The translations under genes and the position numbers were made by a program. The notes beneath the pieces were generated by a model. The model was not told the origin of the DNA. It was given only the letters and a program-made list of their open reading frames with translations, and did no database searches. Below, piece by piece: positions 23,817 to 33,948 of a stretch of 64,000 nucleotides of DNA (position 1 is the first letter of the stretch; the number at the start of each line of letters is the position of its first letter). Source of the stretch: Blastocladiella emersonii ATCC 22665. Taxonomy: Eukaryota > Blastocladiomycota > Blastocladiomycetes > Blastocladiales > Blastocladiaceae. The stretch covers positions 1,639,501 to 1,703,500 of the forward strand of contig JANHCV010000005.1 of NCBI GenBank assembly GCA_025594325.1. Direction: 5' to 3'.

Positions 23817-26800
23817 ATGGACCCACCACCCGCGGCCCCGCCGCCGTCCTCTTCCTCCTCGGCGACCCCGGCCTCGCTCGTCCCGCCCTCGGTCGCCAAC
23901 CCCGGCGCTGCTGCCCGCGGCCGCCGCCCGCGCGCCCTCACCCTCGCCACCGCCACCGCCACGCCCAATGCGTCCTACACGCTGACCAGCGCCCTGCTCG
24001 GCCCGCCGCTGCCCCACTCGGCCGTCGCGCCCGCCTTCGGGTCCGGCGCTAGCACCCCGAACGGCGGCGGCTTCCTCGTGTCGCCCGGCGGCAACCGCAT
24101 GCCCGCCCAGCACGCCCACATGCCCGTCCCGCCCTCGCCGCTCTCGTCGCACGCCCCCGGCCACCACGCGTCGGCCGGTAACGGCGGCGGCATGTCGAAC
24201 CTCGGCATGATGCTTGGCCTCGGCTCCGGCAGCGGTTCGGGTGCGGGCAACGGGTCCTCGTCCCGCGCGCCGCGCTCGCGCACCGTCTCGCTCACCGTGC
24301 GCACCGACATGTCGAGCTCGACCGGCTACGGCGGCCTGCACAACGGCCCGCTGTCCGCGTTCGGCCCTTCCACCACGTCGTCCTCGAGCACCCTGCACCA
24401 CCCGCACCCCCTCCAGCACCAGCAGCAGCACCCACTCTCGGCCTACCCGACCACCTCGCTGCACTCGCCCGCCCACCTCTTCTCGCCCTCGGCCACCTCC
24501 ACCTGGGGCCACGCCACCGCCGCCACCATGAGTGCCGGCCTCGCGCCCCCGCAGCCCCTCTCCCCGCTCCTCTCCACCTCGGCACCCTCGCACTCGCACC
24601 TCGACCAGTTCCTCTACGGCGCCGGCGGCGGCGGCAACGCGGGCGCGCTCCCGTCGCCCCGCGGCTTGCCCACCTCGGCGAGTGCCGCCAGTTTCGCCGC
24701 CTCGGCCTCGTCGAGCAACGCGAGCCTCAACGCCGGCCCCGGCCCGTCCTTCCTCCACCACCCGCACCACCCGCACGCCGGCGCGAGCGACCCGGACCTC
24801 CGCCTCCGCCAGCGCACCCTCTCCTCGAGCCGCGGGCTCGGCGGGCTCCCCGGCCTCGGCCGCCACCTGTCGCTCTCCTCGCTCGCCGACCAGGACCCGT
24901 CGGCTGCCGCTGCGGCTGCTGCGGCGTCCGGCTCGGGTGAGTATTACGGCACCTCGCCCGCTGAGAACGCGAGCTACCTCATGATGCGCCGCGCGGGTAA
25001 CGGTGGCACCGCGTCCGACTCGGACCTCGCCAAGCTGCTCTCGCTCGACAATCTCGGCGGTTCGGGTGCCGCTGGTCTCGACTCGGACTCGGGCACCCCC
25101 GAGACCACGGACCGCGCCGTCGACGACGATGACGATGACGACGACGACGACGTGCTGCGCACCTTCAACTACCTCGGGATCGACGACCTCGAGCACGCGA
25201 CCGACTCGGACGAGCTCGACGACCAGCGCAGCAAGGGCGCCGACTCGAGCACCTCCTCCTCCGCGTCCTCGTCGCACGGGCCCGCCGCGCCCTCCGCGGT
25301 CCCTGCGGCCCTCGCGCCATCGTCGCGCCGCGCCCCGCCGCCCGCGCACCTCCGCCTCACCCCGACCGCGACCACTGCGCCCGTCCGCCACCTCCCCGGC
25401 TCGCTGTCCGCGACGCTCCCGCCGTCGCCCGGCGGCGCGCGCAACCCGCTGTCGTCCCTCGCCCCGCCCACCTCGGCCGCTGCGCCCGTCCCCGCGCGCA
25501 CCCGGTCCATCTCGCTCCTCTCGGCCAACGGGACCGGGATGGGCATGGGCCCCGTGATCGGGAGTAACAGCACCGCCGAATGGCCCACCAGCAACGCCGA
25601 GTGGGTCGGCGGCACCTCGTACGAGCTCCCGCCGCCGTCGCCCGCATCCGCGATGATGAACATGGCGCCCAACGGGGCCAGTGCGGCGGCGGCCGCGATG
25701 AACGTGCCGGTTTCGGTCGCGTCGCCGCGGTCCGCGTTCGCGGCCCAGGCCCCGCCCGCGATCCCGTGGCAGGTCCCGGGCCGCAACGGCGGGCAGGGGA
25801 ATGGGATGATGCAGGTGCCGTCCGAGGTGCGTTTTTTCTTCGCGTGGTGTTGATTATGAGTCGCTGACTCGTGAACTTGACTTGTAGCCCGGATTCAACC
25901 CGCGCGGGCTCGGATTCGCCCAGCAGCAGCAGCAGCAGCAGCAGCAGCCGTCGCACTCGCAGACGCAGCACATTCTGCCGCACCACCACTCGCCCGCGCA
26001 GCACCCGCACCCGTCGCACCAGTCGCACCAGCAACACCAGCACCACGGTCATCACCACCACGCTCACCATCACCACGGCGCCGGCTCCGCGTCGCCCGCG
26101 CCCGCCTCGGGCGACCATACCGCCGCCGCCGCCGCCGGCACCAAGGTGAGCGGCCCGCACGGCCACCCGCAGACACCGACGCGGTCGCTGTGGATCGGCA
26201 ACCTCGACACGTCGCGCGTCGGGTCCGACGAGCTCATGGCCGGCTTCGCCCCCTTTGGCGCCGTCGAGTCCCTGCGCGTCCTCCCCGACAAGGACTGCGC
26301 CTTCGTCAACTACTTTGCCCTCGACGACGCGCGCCGCGCCCGCGCCGAGATGCAGGGCCACGTCCTCGGCGGGCAGCCCATCAAGATCGGGTTCGGCAAG
26401 GTCGCCAAGGCCGAGCAGTTTGGCGCTAGCGCCGCGGCTGCCGCTGCGGCGGCGGTGGGTGCTGGTGCGCGTGGACCGGGCGCGGTGTATGGCCGCTCTG
26501 TGGGAACGCAGCAGCAGCACGGCGGGTTCCAGCAGCAGCAGTACCCCGCGCCGGCCAACGGGACCAACGAGTCGGCGCCATCGCCGTCGGGCTCTGGGTC
26601 CGGCTCCACCGGCGCCGGCGCGGCCGCGAGCCGCGACCGGTCGGCGACCAACGACCGCGACCACGGCATGGCCGACAACAACACGCCGTCGCGCGCGCTG
26701 TGGGTTGGCAACCTGCCGCCCAACTTCACGGTGCAGCAGCTGTCGTCGCTGTTCGCCAACTTTGGCGCCATCGAGTCGTGCCGCATCCTCACCCACAAGA

Positions 26801-28737
26801 ACTGCGGGTTCGTCAACTACCTGCGCGAGGCCGACGCGATCCACGCGCGCCGCGTCATGCACGGCCGCGACGTCGGCGGTGGGACCGGGTTCCAGGTCCG
26901 CATCGGGTTCGCCCGCGTCCCAACGTCCCCGCCCAAGCAGCCGAGCGGCGTGGATGTCAACACCACGCTGCTCACGAATATCAACGGGACGCTCGTGCCT
27001 GGGATCATGCCGTATTTCGGTGGTGCGAATGGGGGTAATGGGCCCGTGCCCAACGACGGCGGGTTCCTCGGGCTCGGCGTCGACCCGCAGCAGCACCAGC
27101 AGCAGGGCCCCGTGCGCCGTAACTCGGGCGGCACGCTGTTTGGCGACGCGCTCGACGGCGTCGGCGTCGACCCCGACTCGCCCGCCGCCGCGACGCAGAA
27201 CCTCCAGGACGACGACATCTCGCCGCTACTCGCCCCGACGCCCGCCGTCGCGCCTGCCGTCGCCGACGCGCTCACGCTCGACCCGGCCGCGGGCACCGCC
27301 GCGCACATGACGGTCCCGCACGAGGGCGTCGAGCGGCGCGTCGACCAGGCCAAGGTGCGCGAGCTGCGCCGGCGTCTCGACGCGGCGGCTGGCGCCGACG
27401 ACCTCGCGCCCGTCTTTGAGCAGTGTCTCGCGGACGCCGAGGACCTGTCGCTCGACTACGCCGGCAACACGGTCCTGCAGCGGCTCATCGAGCGCATCAA
27501 CGCGCCGCAGCTCGCCGCGCTCGCCGCTGCCCTCGCCCCCGCGCTCCCGACCGTCGCCGTCCACAAGCACGGCACCTGGGTCGTCCAGAAGCTCATGGAC
27601 GGGATCCACGCGTACCTCGCCGAGGACAACAACGGTGACGCGGCGCCGGTGGATCCGACAGATGCCGCCGTCGCGCGCGGCGCGTCCGCGGCCCTCGTCG
27701 ACGCCATCACCCCGTACCTCGCGTCCATGCTGTGCGACCCGTTCGGCAACTACGTCGTGCAGTCGGCGCTCAAACTGCCGACCGCCGCCGACCGCGTGTT
27801 CGCCGCCGCCGCGGCGCACATCGCGCCCGTTGCCCAGGGCCGGTTCGGCGCCCGCGCGCTCCGCGCGTGCCTCGAAGCCCCGCACGCGACCGCGAGGCAC
27901 CGCAAGGATGTCGCTGCCGCGCTCCTCGCCAGCGCCGCCGAGCTCGCGCCACAGGTCCACGGCGCCCTCCTGTTCACGTGGCTCATCGAGGCGTCGCGGC
28001 TTCCCGGCCGCCGTGCCGCCGCGGCCGCGGCGTTCATCCCGTGTATCGTCCCGCTCGCGACCAGCAGGACCGCGGCGCCGCTCGTGTACAAGCTCGTCGC
28101 GCAGGCCGCCGAGCCCGACGCGCGCGATGCGATTGTCCGCGAGCTGTTCTTTGGTCTCGCGACCACCGCGCCAGCGGCGACGGCTGCGGCTGATGCGGGC
28201 AAGACCGACGACGCCGCGAGCGATCCCGCCACCGCAGCGGCGCTCGGCGACCTGACGGTGCTCGACCAGGTCCTCGCCGACCCGCACGTCGGGTTCCCGC
28301 TCGTCCACCGCATCCTCGCCACGTGCATCCCGGACCCGGCCGCGCGCCCGCCGCTCGTCGACCGCGTCGGCGCCGCCATGGCCCGCCGCGCCGCCGCGTT
28401 CCCCGTCTACCCGCCCGCCTTTTTCCCGCCCCCGCCGCCGCACCACCACCACATGGCGCACCACCATCCGCACCCGTTCTTTGCCCCGCCGCCCGGCATG
28501 TTCCCCGGCGCCGCGAACGGCGGCGGGCAGTTTCATCCGATGATGATGCACCCGATGCACCATCAGCAGATGCAGATGATGATGGGTAGCGGCGGCGGCG
28601 GTGGATCGGGTGGACCGCCGCCCGGGTTCGGCGCGGTGCCGCCTACGTGGTCGCAGCAGTTCCACGCGCAGCAGCAGCACCAGCAGCAGCAGCGCGAGGA
28701 CGCGGCGTTGGCGGACGCGGATGCCGTGTCGGCGTAG
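23817..28737 (+). CDS. RRM-containing Pumilio (PUF) RNA-binding protein, Jsn1/Puf1-Puf2 type
   Basis: Exons 23817..25826 and 25888..28737 give 1619 aa in frame; intron 61 nt. The first ~690 residues are disordered, rich in Ser, Pro, Gly and His, with an acidic patch (poly-Asp near residue 440). A Gln run and a His-rich segment follow the intron. Two RRMs lie at ~773-845 (SLWIGNLDTS, CAFVNYFAL) and ~941-1010 (ALWVGNLPPNFT, CGFVNYLRE). A Pumilio region spans ~1155-1560, with PUF-type repeats such as DYAGNTVLQRLIERI, HKHGTWVVQKLMD, DPFGNYVVQSALK and GRFGARALRACLE. The C-terminus is His/Met/Gln-rich. This order matches fungal Jsn1/Puf1 and Puf2, which bind mRNAs for membrane-associated proteins. 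Several PUF repeats are degenerate, as in those proteins. Confidence 0.85.
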
Positions 28738-29076
28738 TGTGTCTCGGTCGTGTACCATCCCCTCCCCCTCTCGTTTCTCTCCCGTATCCCTCCCTCTCTA
28801 CCGAACTACCTAATCCTAGGAGTAGCCCCATTCGCCTGTTCCCGCCCGCTCCCCAACCTCCCTCCGTCCCTCCCGCCCCGTCCTTGTCAGCCTCACTCAG
28901 TTCTCACTACCACCACCACTCCCAGTTTTATTTGATTCGTTTTTGATCCAACCCGACTGAACCGCGCTCGTCAGCTCTCACGCGCATCGCGAGAAGCGCT
29001 CCAACGTCTTCGTGGCCGCTGGGCTTGTTGCTTCCCGCCACGTACTTGGCGATGACGGCCGAGGCCTAGCTGCGCG
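28738..29076. other. 3' flank of the PUF gene, no gene seen
   Basis: About 340 bp of C/T-rich sequence that looks like 3' UTR and spacer. The composition (CCTCCCTC tracts) differs from the coding regions, and no domain is found on either strand. Confidence 0.3.
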
Positions 29077-29159
29077 ATGAGCTTGACCGGCCGGGGCCGA
29101 TGCGGGCGCTGTTCGAGACACAAACGCATGTGTGATCCACGAGGGGAAGGAACGGAGGT

Positions 29160-29414
29160 CAAACTCGAAATCGTCGAGACGGAGCTGCTTGACATGTACC
29201 AGCTGGACGAATCTTATGATGGATGTTGGGAGGTTGTCGTGGATGCGTGGTCGAGCGGGGTCCGAAGAGGATCTGCTCAAGCGGATGATGGCCAAAGCGA
29301 CCATGGCGACTGATCGACAATCAGGACTTCGAGCTCGAGTTCACCAAGGAAATCGCCATGATCCAGCGCGCCATCATCATCGCCATCGATCGTTGGGAGG
29401 AGCTGGCGTGTGGG
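29160..29414 (+). pseudogene. Short decayed coding remnant, unknown family
   Basis: Coding-like protein fragments occur in three successive plus-strand frames: VKLEIVETELLDMYQLDES with YDGCWEVVVDAW, then SEEDLLKRMMAKATMA, then IDNQDFELEFTKEIAMIQRA ending DRWEELACG and a stop. The three pieces abut without overlap, as expected for a small alpha-helical ORF broken by two frameshifts. I do not recognise the family. It could also be a chance pattern, although residue usage (acidic, few Arg/Pro) differs from random frames in this GC-rich DNA. Confidence 0.3.
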
Positions 29415-30154
29415 TGAATTAGCGGTTAGCGACGCCGGGTTCAAGCGGGCCGCGCGAGTCGCGCGGGTACTAGGCCAAAGTAAGCTGAAGGAACATCGTG
29501 GAGCGCGGGTGGAGCGGGCGGGGTTGCAGGGGTGACTGCAGCGTTGAGGCAGGGTTCTAATCCGCTGCCGAAGTGGAAGGTTCGAGTTGAATTTCCTCAA
29601 TACGCCCTGTGGTCAGCCAACTTCGGTCACACTGGCCCCGTCCGCTGAGAAGCAAGCGCTCCACACTCCCTTCCCGGTTGGTAAGATAATAGACATTAAG
29701 ACATTTGATTTCCCTTTTCTCGTTTCTTTTGATCGACCTTTTTCTTTGCACGCGTGTGCGAATCGGCGTGGTCGCGGGGGACGGGAGACGCGTCGCTAAA
29801 ACACGTGTGCGGTGCGAGACGCGTCGCGCCACAGCGGTGCCTCCTGGTCTGCGCCGGGGCCGTGACCGCACCGCCGATCACTACCGATCCTCCGAGGTCC
29901 GCGTTCGAACTCGTCGGCGGCGGCACCGGCCTTGACGCGCCTTGGACAGCAGCTCGACACCGACCTCGGCCATGTCGCTCGTCCCGGTTCGCGGCCTTCA
30001 AGTAGCGAGCGCCGGAGGGCGGGCTGCCCTTCTCCCAGCAGACGCGACCAAGCCGACCATCGTGCAAGCAGACCACGCTCTTCATCTACACCAAGCAGCT
30101 CGATCCAGCGAGCTCGCCAACTTCAAGTTCGACCACCTCATCTTCATCATCACC
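29415..30154. other. Intergenic region upstream of the Gly-rich gene pair
   Basis: 740 bp with no supportable gene. It has an AT-richer patch at 29690-29760, unusual for this window, and a GTGCGAGACGCGTCGCGCCACAG-like box near 29810 that fuses the two recurring promoter motifs. The last ~150 bp before the ATG are likely 5' leader. Confidence 0.3.
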
Positions 30155-30478
30155 ATGGGCAAGGGAGGGAGCACCGGCGGCGGCGGCGGTGGCGGCAAGG
30201 GCGGCTCGTCGTCCTCGTCGCACGGCGGCGGCCACGGCGGCAGCGGGGGTGCCAAGTCGGGCGGCGGCGGCGGCGGTGGGTTGTCGGGTCGCAGCGGCTC
30301 GGGCTCAGGCGGCGGCGCCAAGAGCGGCGGCGGCGGCCACTCGTCGTCGTCGTCGTCGTCCATGACCAAGGGCGACTCGTCGCGCATCCAGTCGTCGCAG
30401 GCGACGCACGGCCACGACGTCGGTGCCGGCACCTTTGCCTCGCGCGCGCAGTCGGCGGGCGACCGCGCCGGCCACTAA
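30155..30478 (+). CDS. Small Gly/Ser-rich protein with SMP/LEA-like C-terminal motif (1)
   Basis: An intronless 107-aa ORF starting MGKGGSTGG. The first ~70 residues are almost only Gly, Ser, Lys and His. The tail reads MTKGDSSRIQSSQATHGHDV, then GTFASRAQSAGDRAGH, resembling the SMP (seed maturation protein / LEA) motif of fungal and plant stress proteins (T..DA.RIQS..A ... F.ARAQSA.D). Such proteins are disordered and tied to desiccation or stress tolerance. A related gene lies 346 bp downstream with the same ATCACCATGGGCAAGGG start context, so this is a tandem duplication. Confidence 0.6.
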   Translation: MGKGGSTGGGGGGGKGGSSSSSHGGGHGGSGGAKSGGGGGGGLSGRSGSGSGGGAKSGGGGHSSSSSSSMTKGDSSRIQSSQATHGHDVGAGTFASRAQSAGDRAGH

Positions 30479-30824
30479 GGTCGGCGGTGTCAAGCAGGAG
30501 CGCGCTCGCGAGCGCGAGCGGAGCCTCGTTTGTGATGTGAATTTGTACAGTCGTCGTGTCGGAATCGAACCGCAGTCGTTTGTGTGTAAGCTGTCTCATC
30601 TGCGAGGTCAAGTGAGTCGCTGGCCAACGCGAACTTGGTGTTCGCTGAGGCGGCGGCCGTCGCGTTTGAGGCTGGCCAGCGTTGAAAAGCGCGCCCGACC
30701 GCGACCACCTCCCCTCTCTCGGAATGCAGACCCGGCCGAGAGCCTACACGTAGCTGATCTCGAACCGCGACCGCGCACCCGCGAGTCTCACCAAGTCAAC
30801 CTCACAATCGACACGACCATCACC
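30479..30824. other. Spacer between the two Gly-rich genes
   Basis: 346 bp containing the presumed 3' UTR of the first gene and the promoter of the second. No gene is seen. Confidence 0.3.
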
Positions 30825-31178
30825 ATGGGCAAGGGCGGCAGTGCAAGCAGCGGCGGCGGAGGTGCAGGTCGCGCAGGCGGCGGCGGCGGCGGTGGAGGCC
30901 ATGCATCGGCCGGTGCTCGAGGCGGCCCCGCGCAGCACAGCGGAGGCGGCCATCCCGCGGGCGGTGGCGGCGGGCACAAGGCCGCGTCATCCACGACGTC
31001 GTCCAAGACCTCGACCACGTCCTCGACGTCGACGTTCCCGATCACCAAGTCCGAGGTCGCGCGGATGCAGTCGCGCCACGCGCACCTCGCGCACGACGTG
31101 TCGCGGCTGCAGTCGCAGGCCGACAAGCAGGTCCACGCCAAGGCGCAGCAGCAGGCGCAGGCGCACAAGGCAAAGTGA
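30825..31178 (+). CDS. Small Gly/Ser-rich protein with degenerate SMP-like C-terminus (2)
   Basis: An intronless 117-aa ORF, tandem paralogue of the gene at 30155. It starts MGKGGSASSGG and continues with ~65 residues of Gly, Ala, His and Ser, then a Ser/Thr run. The tail (FPITKSEVARMQSRHAHLAHDVSRLQSQADKQVHAK, here described in part) keeps the ITK.E..R.QS frame of the SMP motif but has diverged in its second half into an amphipathic Gln/Lys-rich helix. The shared N-terminus and initiation context support common ancestry. Divergence of the tail suggests a changed partner or relaxed constraint. Confidence 0.55.
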   Translation: MGKGGSASSGGGGAGRAGGGGGGGGHASAGARGGPAQHSGGGHPAGGGGGHKAASSTTSSKTSTTSSTSTFPITKSEVARMQSRHAHLAHDVSRLQSQADKQVHAKAQQQAQAHKAK

Positions 31179-31375
31179 AGGCGGCGATGCACTGAGCTGT
31201 TGCTGTCTGTAGTGATTCATGTAATCCGAGTCCTTCTTCTTCATGAGCTTCGTGTGGTCGCTGAGAAGCGGTGACACGCGCGAAACGCGTCTCGCGCTCA
31301 TCATCGCGTCGGCCAGCCGCGCGCGCTTTCCTCTCTCCCCTCTTCCCTCGAGCTATACAGCCACGATACACCACC

Positions 31376-32398
31376 ATGCTACGCACCCACCTCCCCCGTC
31401 TCGCTGCACTCGCCACGGCGCGCCGCACCGTCTTGCTGGCCGCGTCGCCGCCGCGCGCGCGTCTCCCGCTCGGCCGCTGCCGCCTCGTGTCGTCGTCATC
31501 GTCGGCCACGGTGCGCGAGCACGACCACGACATTCTCGCGCAACACGACGAGTCGCCGCCGCCGCAGTCGCCGCCACAGGAGCGCGTCGCGAGCGGCGCG
31601 TCGGCCGCCGAGACGGGCGACGACGGCGAGGTGGTCGAGCTCGACGGGTTCCTCGCGCACCTGCAGATGCTCGTCGACAAGGTACCCCTTCTGCTTGCCG
31701 CGGGTCGCGCCCGCCGACGTCGCCGCCCTTCATCATCACCTGCAGGATCTGACACACGCGCGCGCGTTCCCGTCACGTAGCACCCGCAGACGCGCCTGCA
31801 CATCCACTTCCGCGCGGCCAACGAGGAGTCGCTGCTGGGCAACACGACGCGGCCGGCGGTGCACACGACGGCGCGCGCGGCGCTCGCGGCGCTGTCGAAG
31901 CTGGCGCGCCCGCCGGTCGATCACACGCAGCATCACCGCCCGCTCGACGAGCCGTCGCGGCCCTCGGACACCAACCCGGCTGGCCGTGCGCCGGGCCACA
32001 AGTGCCACGTGTTCCCCGCCGCGGCCGCCGACCGGTTCGTGGTCGCGGAGCGGCACCCGGAGCGCGCGCCCGAGTGGGACGTGACCTACTACTGCGTGGG
32101 CAGCAGCGGCGCGCCGCCGGCGACCGCGCCCAAGACGCGCGTCGGCGCGCAGGCCGAGGCGCGCGCCGCCAACGCCGAGGACGACGGCGGCATGGAGGAC
32201 GCGGTCCCGCGCGTGCTCGCCAGCCTGTGCCCCGAGGAGGAGGACGAGGACGCCGTCGACGGACGGTGCGCGCTCGAGAAGCAGCGCCAGGCGTGGACGG
32301 CCGCACGCTGGGACTCGCGCGACGGCGAGTTCAACCACCCCGACGGACGGGTCACGGCTGACGATAAGCCGCTGCTCGGCGTCCAGGAGCGCACCTGA
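31376..32398 (+). CDS. Putative mitochondrial protein of unknown function
   Basis: Exons 31376..31681 and 31781..32398 give 307 aa; the 99-nt intron is in phase 0. The N-terminus is Arg/Leu/Ala-rich without acidic residues (MLRTHLPRLAALATARRTV) and then Ser-rich, a typical mitochondrial presequence. The mature part has an acidic linker and a helix (FLAHLQMLVDKHPQTRLHIHFRA across the splice, in part). The C-terminal region is conserved-looking, with HKCHVFPAAAADRF and WDVTYYCVG. I recognise no named family; a lineage-specific mitoribosome or respiratory assembly component would fit but is a guess. A CGAAACGCGTCTCGCGC box lies ~100 bp upstream of the start. Confidence 0.55.
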
Positions 32399-32492
32399 TG
32401 TGGGTCGGCGCCCGAGCGAGAAGGAGAGCGTGTGCGCAAAATGTACCACAGAGCCGTGAGATGAGCTGAATATATCGATCCGACCATCATCA

Positions 32493-33531
32493 TCACGCAC
32501 TAGACACGACGGCCGGCTCGGGTCGCGCGGCGGGGTCGAGCAGGATCCGCATCGACTCGGCCTTTGCCACCTTGCCGTGCGCGAGCAGCTGCGCATTGAG
32601 CACCGCGACGCGCGCCGGGTCGAGGTACACGAACTGGCCGAGCTCGAGGTCGAGGTGCCCGTTCCACTCGCCCTCGTCGAGCTTGTCCTCGAGGTACACC
32701 TCGAGCTCCTCGTACCGCACGTTGAGCGCCGCCGCCATGGCGGGCAGGTGCACGACGAGGTGGCCCTACACGCGCGCGGAGTCAGCTTCAGCCGAAGCGC
32801 AGTCGGGCGCCGCGGGAACCCCGTACCTGGATATACGCCATGACCCGCTCCTCCATATCATAAACACTCGGTTTCGCCGCCTCCTCGAGCTCGCGCCGCT
32901 CCTCCTCGCGGCGGCGCGCCTTCTCCGCGACCGCGCGCGCGTACTCGCGGTCGATCTCCTCGCGGCGCATGGCGCGCTCGCGCTCGTCGGCGATCCGCGC
33001 GCGCTCCTCGTCGAGCGCCTCGCGCCGCCGCTCGCGCTCCTGCTGGTTGTGCACCGCCCACTCGCGGTACCGCCGCATGTTCTCCTTGCGCTCCAGGTTC
33101 GCCGCGCGCTTCTTGCCCAGGCGTTTCGGGAGCTGCGGGTCACCCGCAGCACCGCCGGCAGCAGCGGCAGCGGCGGGGCGGTGGCGTAGCGCGGCAGCCG
33201 TGTGCTCGGCGCGTACCTGCTCGAGCCGCGCGCGCGCCGTCGTGTCGGCCTCGGGCTCGCGGTCGGGTTCGGCGTCCTGCGCCGCAGCGTCCTCGTCGAC
33301 GGCGTCAGCGGCGGCAGGTGGCGCTTGGTCGTGATGATCCACCACATCCTCGCGCGCAGGCGGCACCGCAGCGGCGACAGCGACGTAAGGCACCGGGTGC
33401 ACCATTGCGGGCGTGGCGACGGGATTAGTCCTGGCGAACCACCGGTCGCGCGCGAGGAACGCGATGCCGACCGTCAGGACGAGCACGGGCGTCGCGAGCA
33501 GGAGCCAGTCGATCCACTCGAGGTCGGCCAT
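32493..33531 (-). CDS. DDRGK1: DDRGK domain-containing protein 1 (UFBP1), UFMylation factor at the ER
   Basis: Exons 33531..32827 and 32765..32493 give 325 aa; the 61-nt intron is in phase 0. The N-terminus is a membrane anchor (WIDWLLLATPVLVLTVGIAFLARDRW), followed by an acidic/Ala-rich linker. Next is the family's basic start, LPKRLGKKRAANLERKENMRRY, then a long Glu/Arg-rich single helix (~residues 150-215) and a C-terminal winged-helix domain (MEERVMAYIQGHLVVHLP, YEELEVYLEDKLDEGEW, LGQFVYLDPARV). Animal DDRGK1 is 314 aa with the same order. It anchors the UFL1 ligase to the ER for UFM1 conjugation in ER-phagy and ribosome quality control. The start could lie upstream in the same frame (MPTHQRS...). 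The 23-bp box lies ~170 bp upstream (33701-33723). Confidence 0.82.
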
Positions 33532-33948
33532 GTCGATGAGCGGCGCGCGCGGCGGCGGCTTCAGCGCGGAGCGTTGGTGCGTCGGCATCGTGTACGTTGC
33601 AGGGAGTTTCGTGGGTTTAGGGGACAAGATGCATGGGGCGGCGGTCGCCGACAGGGAGCGACGACGCCGAAGGATCAAGGTGTGATGAGTGTCTCCGCCA
33701 CACGTGATATCGAAACGCGTCTCGAACTCGCGCGGCCGGTCGACCGACCGGCGAGGAAAGGCGTTTTAAACCCAGTTTAAATGGGACGTACCATTGAAAG
33801 CAAGGAAGCACAGTGCTGCTGCGCGAGGGCACTCAAGCTCTCCTAGGTTTCCCTCGCGCGTCAGTGTACATGTTCGAAACGGTTGATTGTGACAATAGAA
33901 GTGCATTAAGCGAGACAGATGGACAAAGTAACAGCGGATTGGATGGAA
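33532..33948. promoter_or_regulatory. Intergenic region upstream of DDRGK1, with inverted 23-bp box
   Basis: 417 bp between DDRGK1 and the 3' end of the DUF4470 gene; both genes are on the minus strand. It carries an inverted identical copy of the 23-bp box at 33701-33723 (CACGTGATATC followed by GAAACGCGTCTC). A TTTAAACCCAGTTTAAA near-palindrome lies around 33764-33781, and AT-richer 3' UTR-like sequence follows. Confidence 0.45.

Noticed and set aside
30550-30575. tRNA B-box-like GGTTCGATTCC on the minus strand
   Set aside because: No acceptor stem, anticodon arm or A box could be paired around it.
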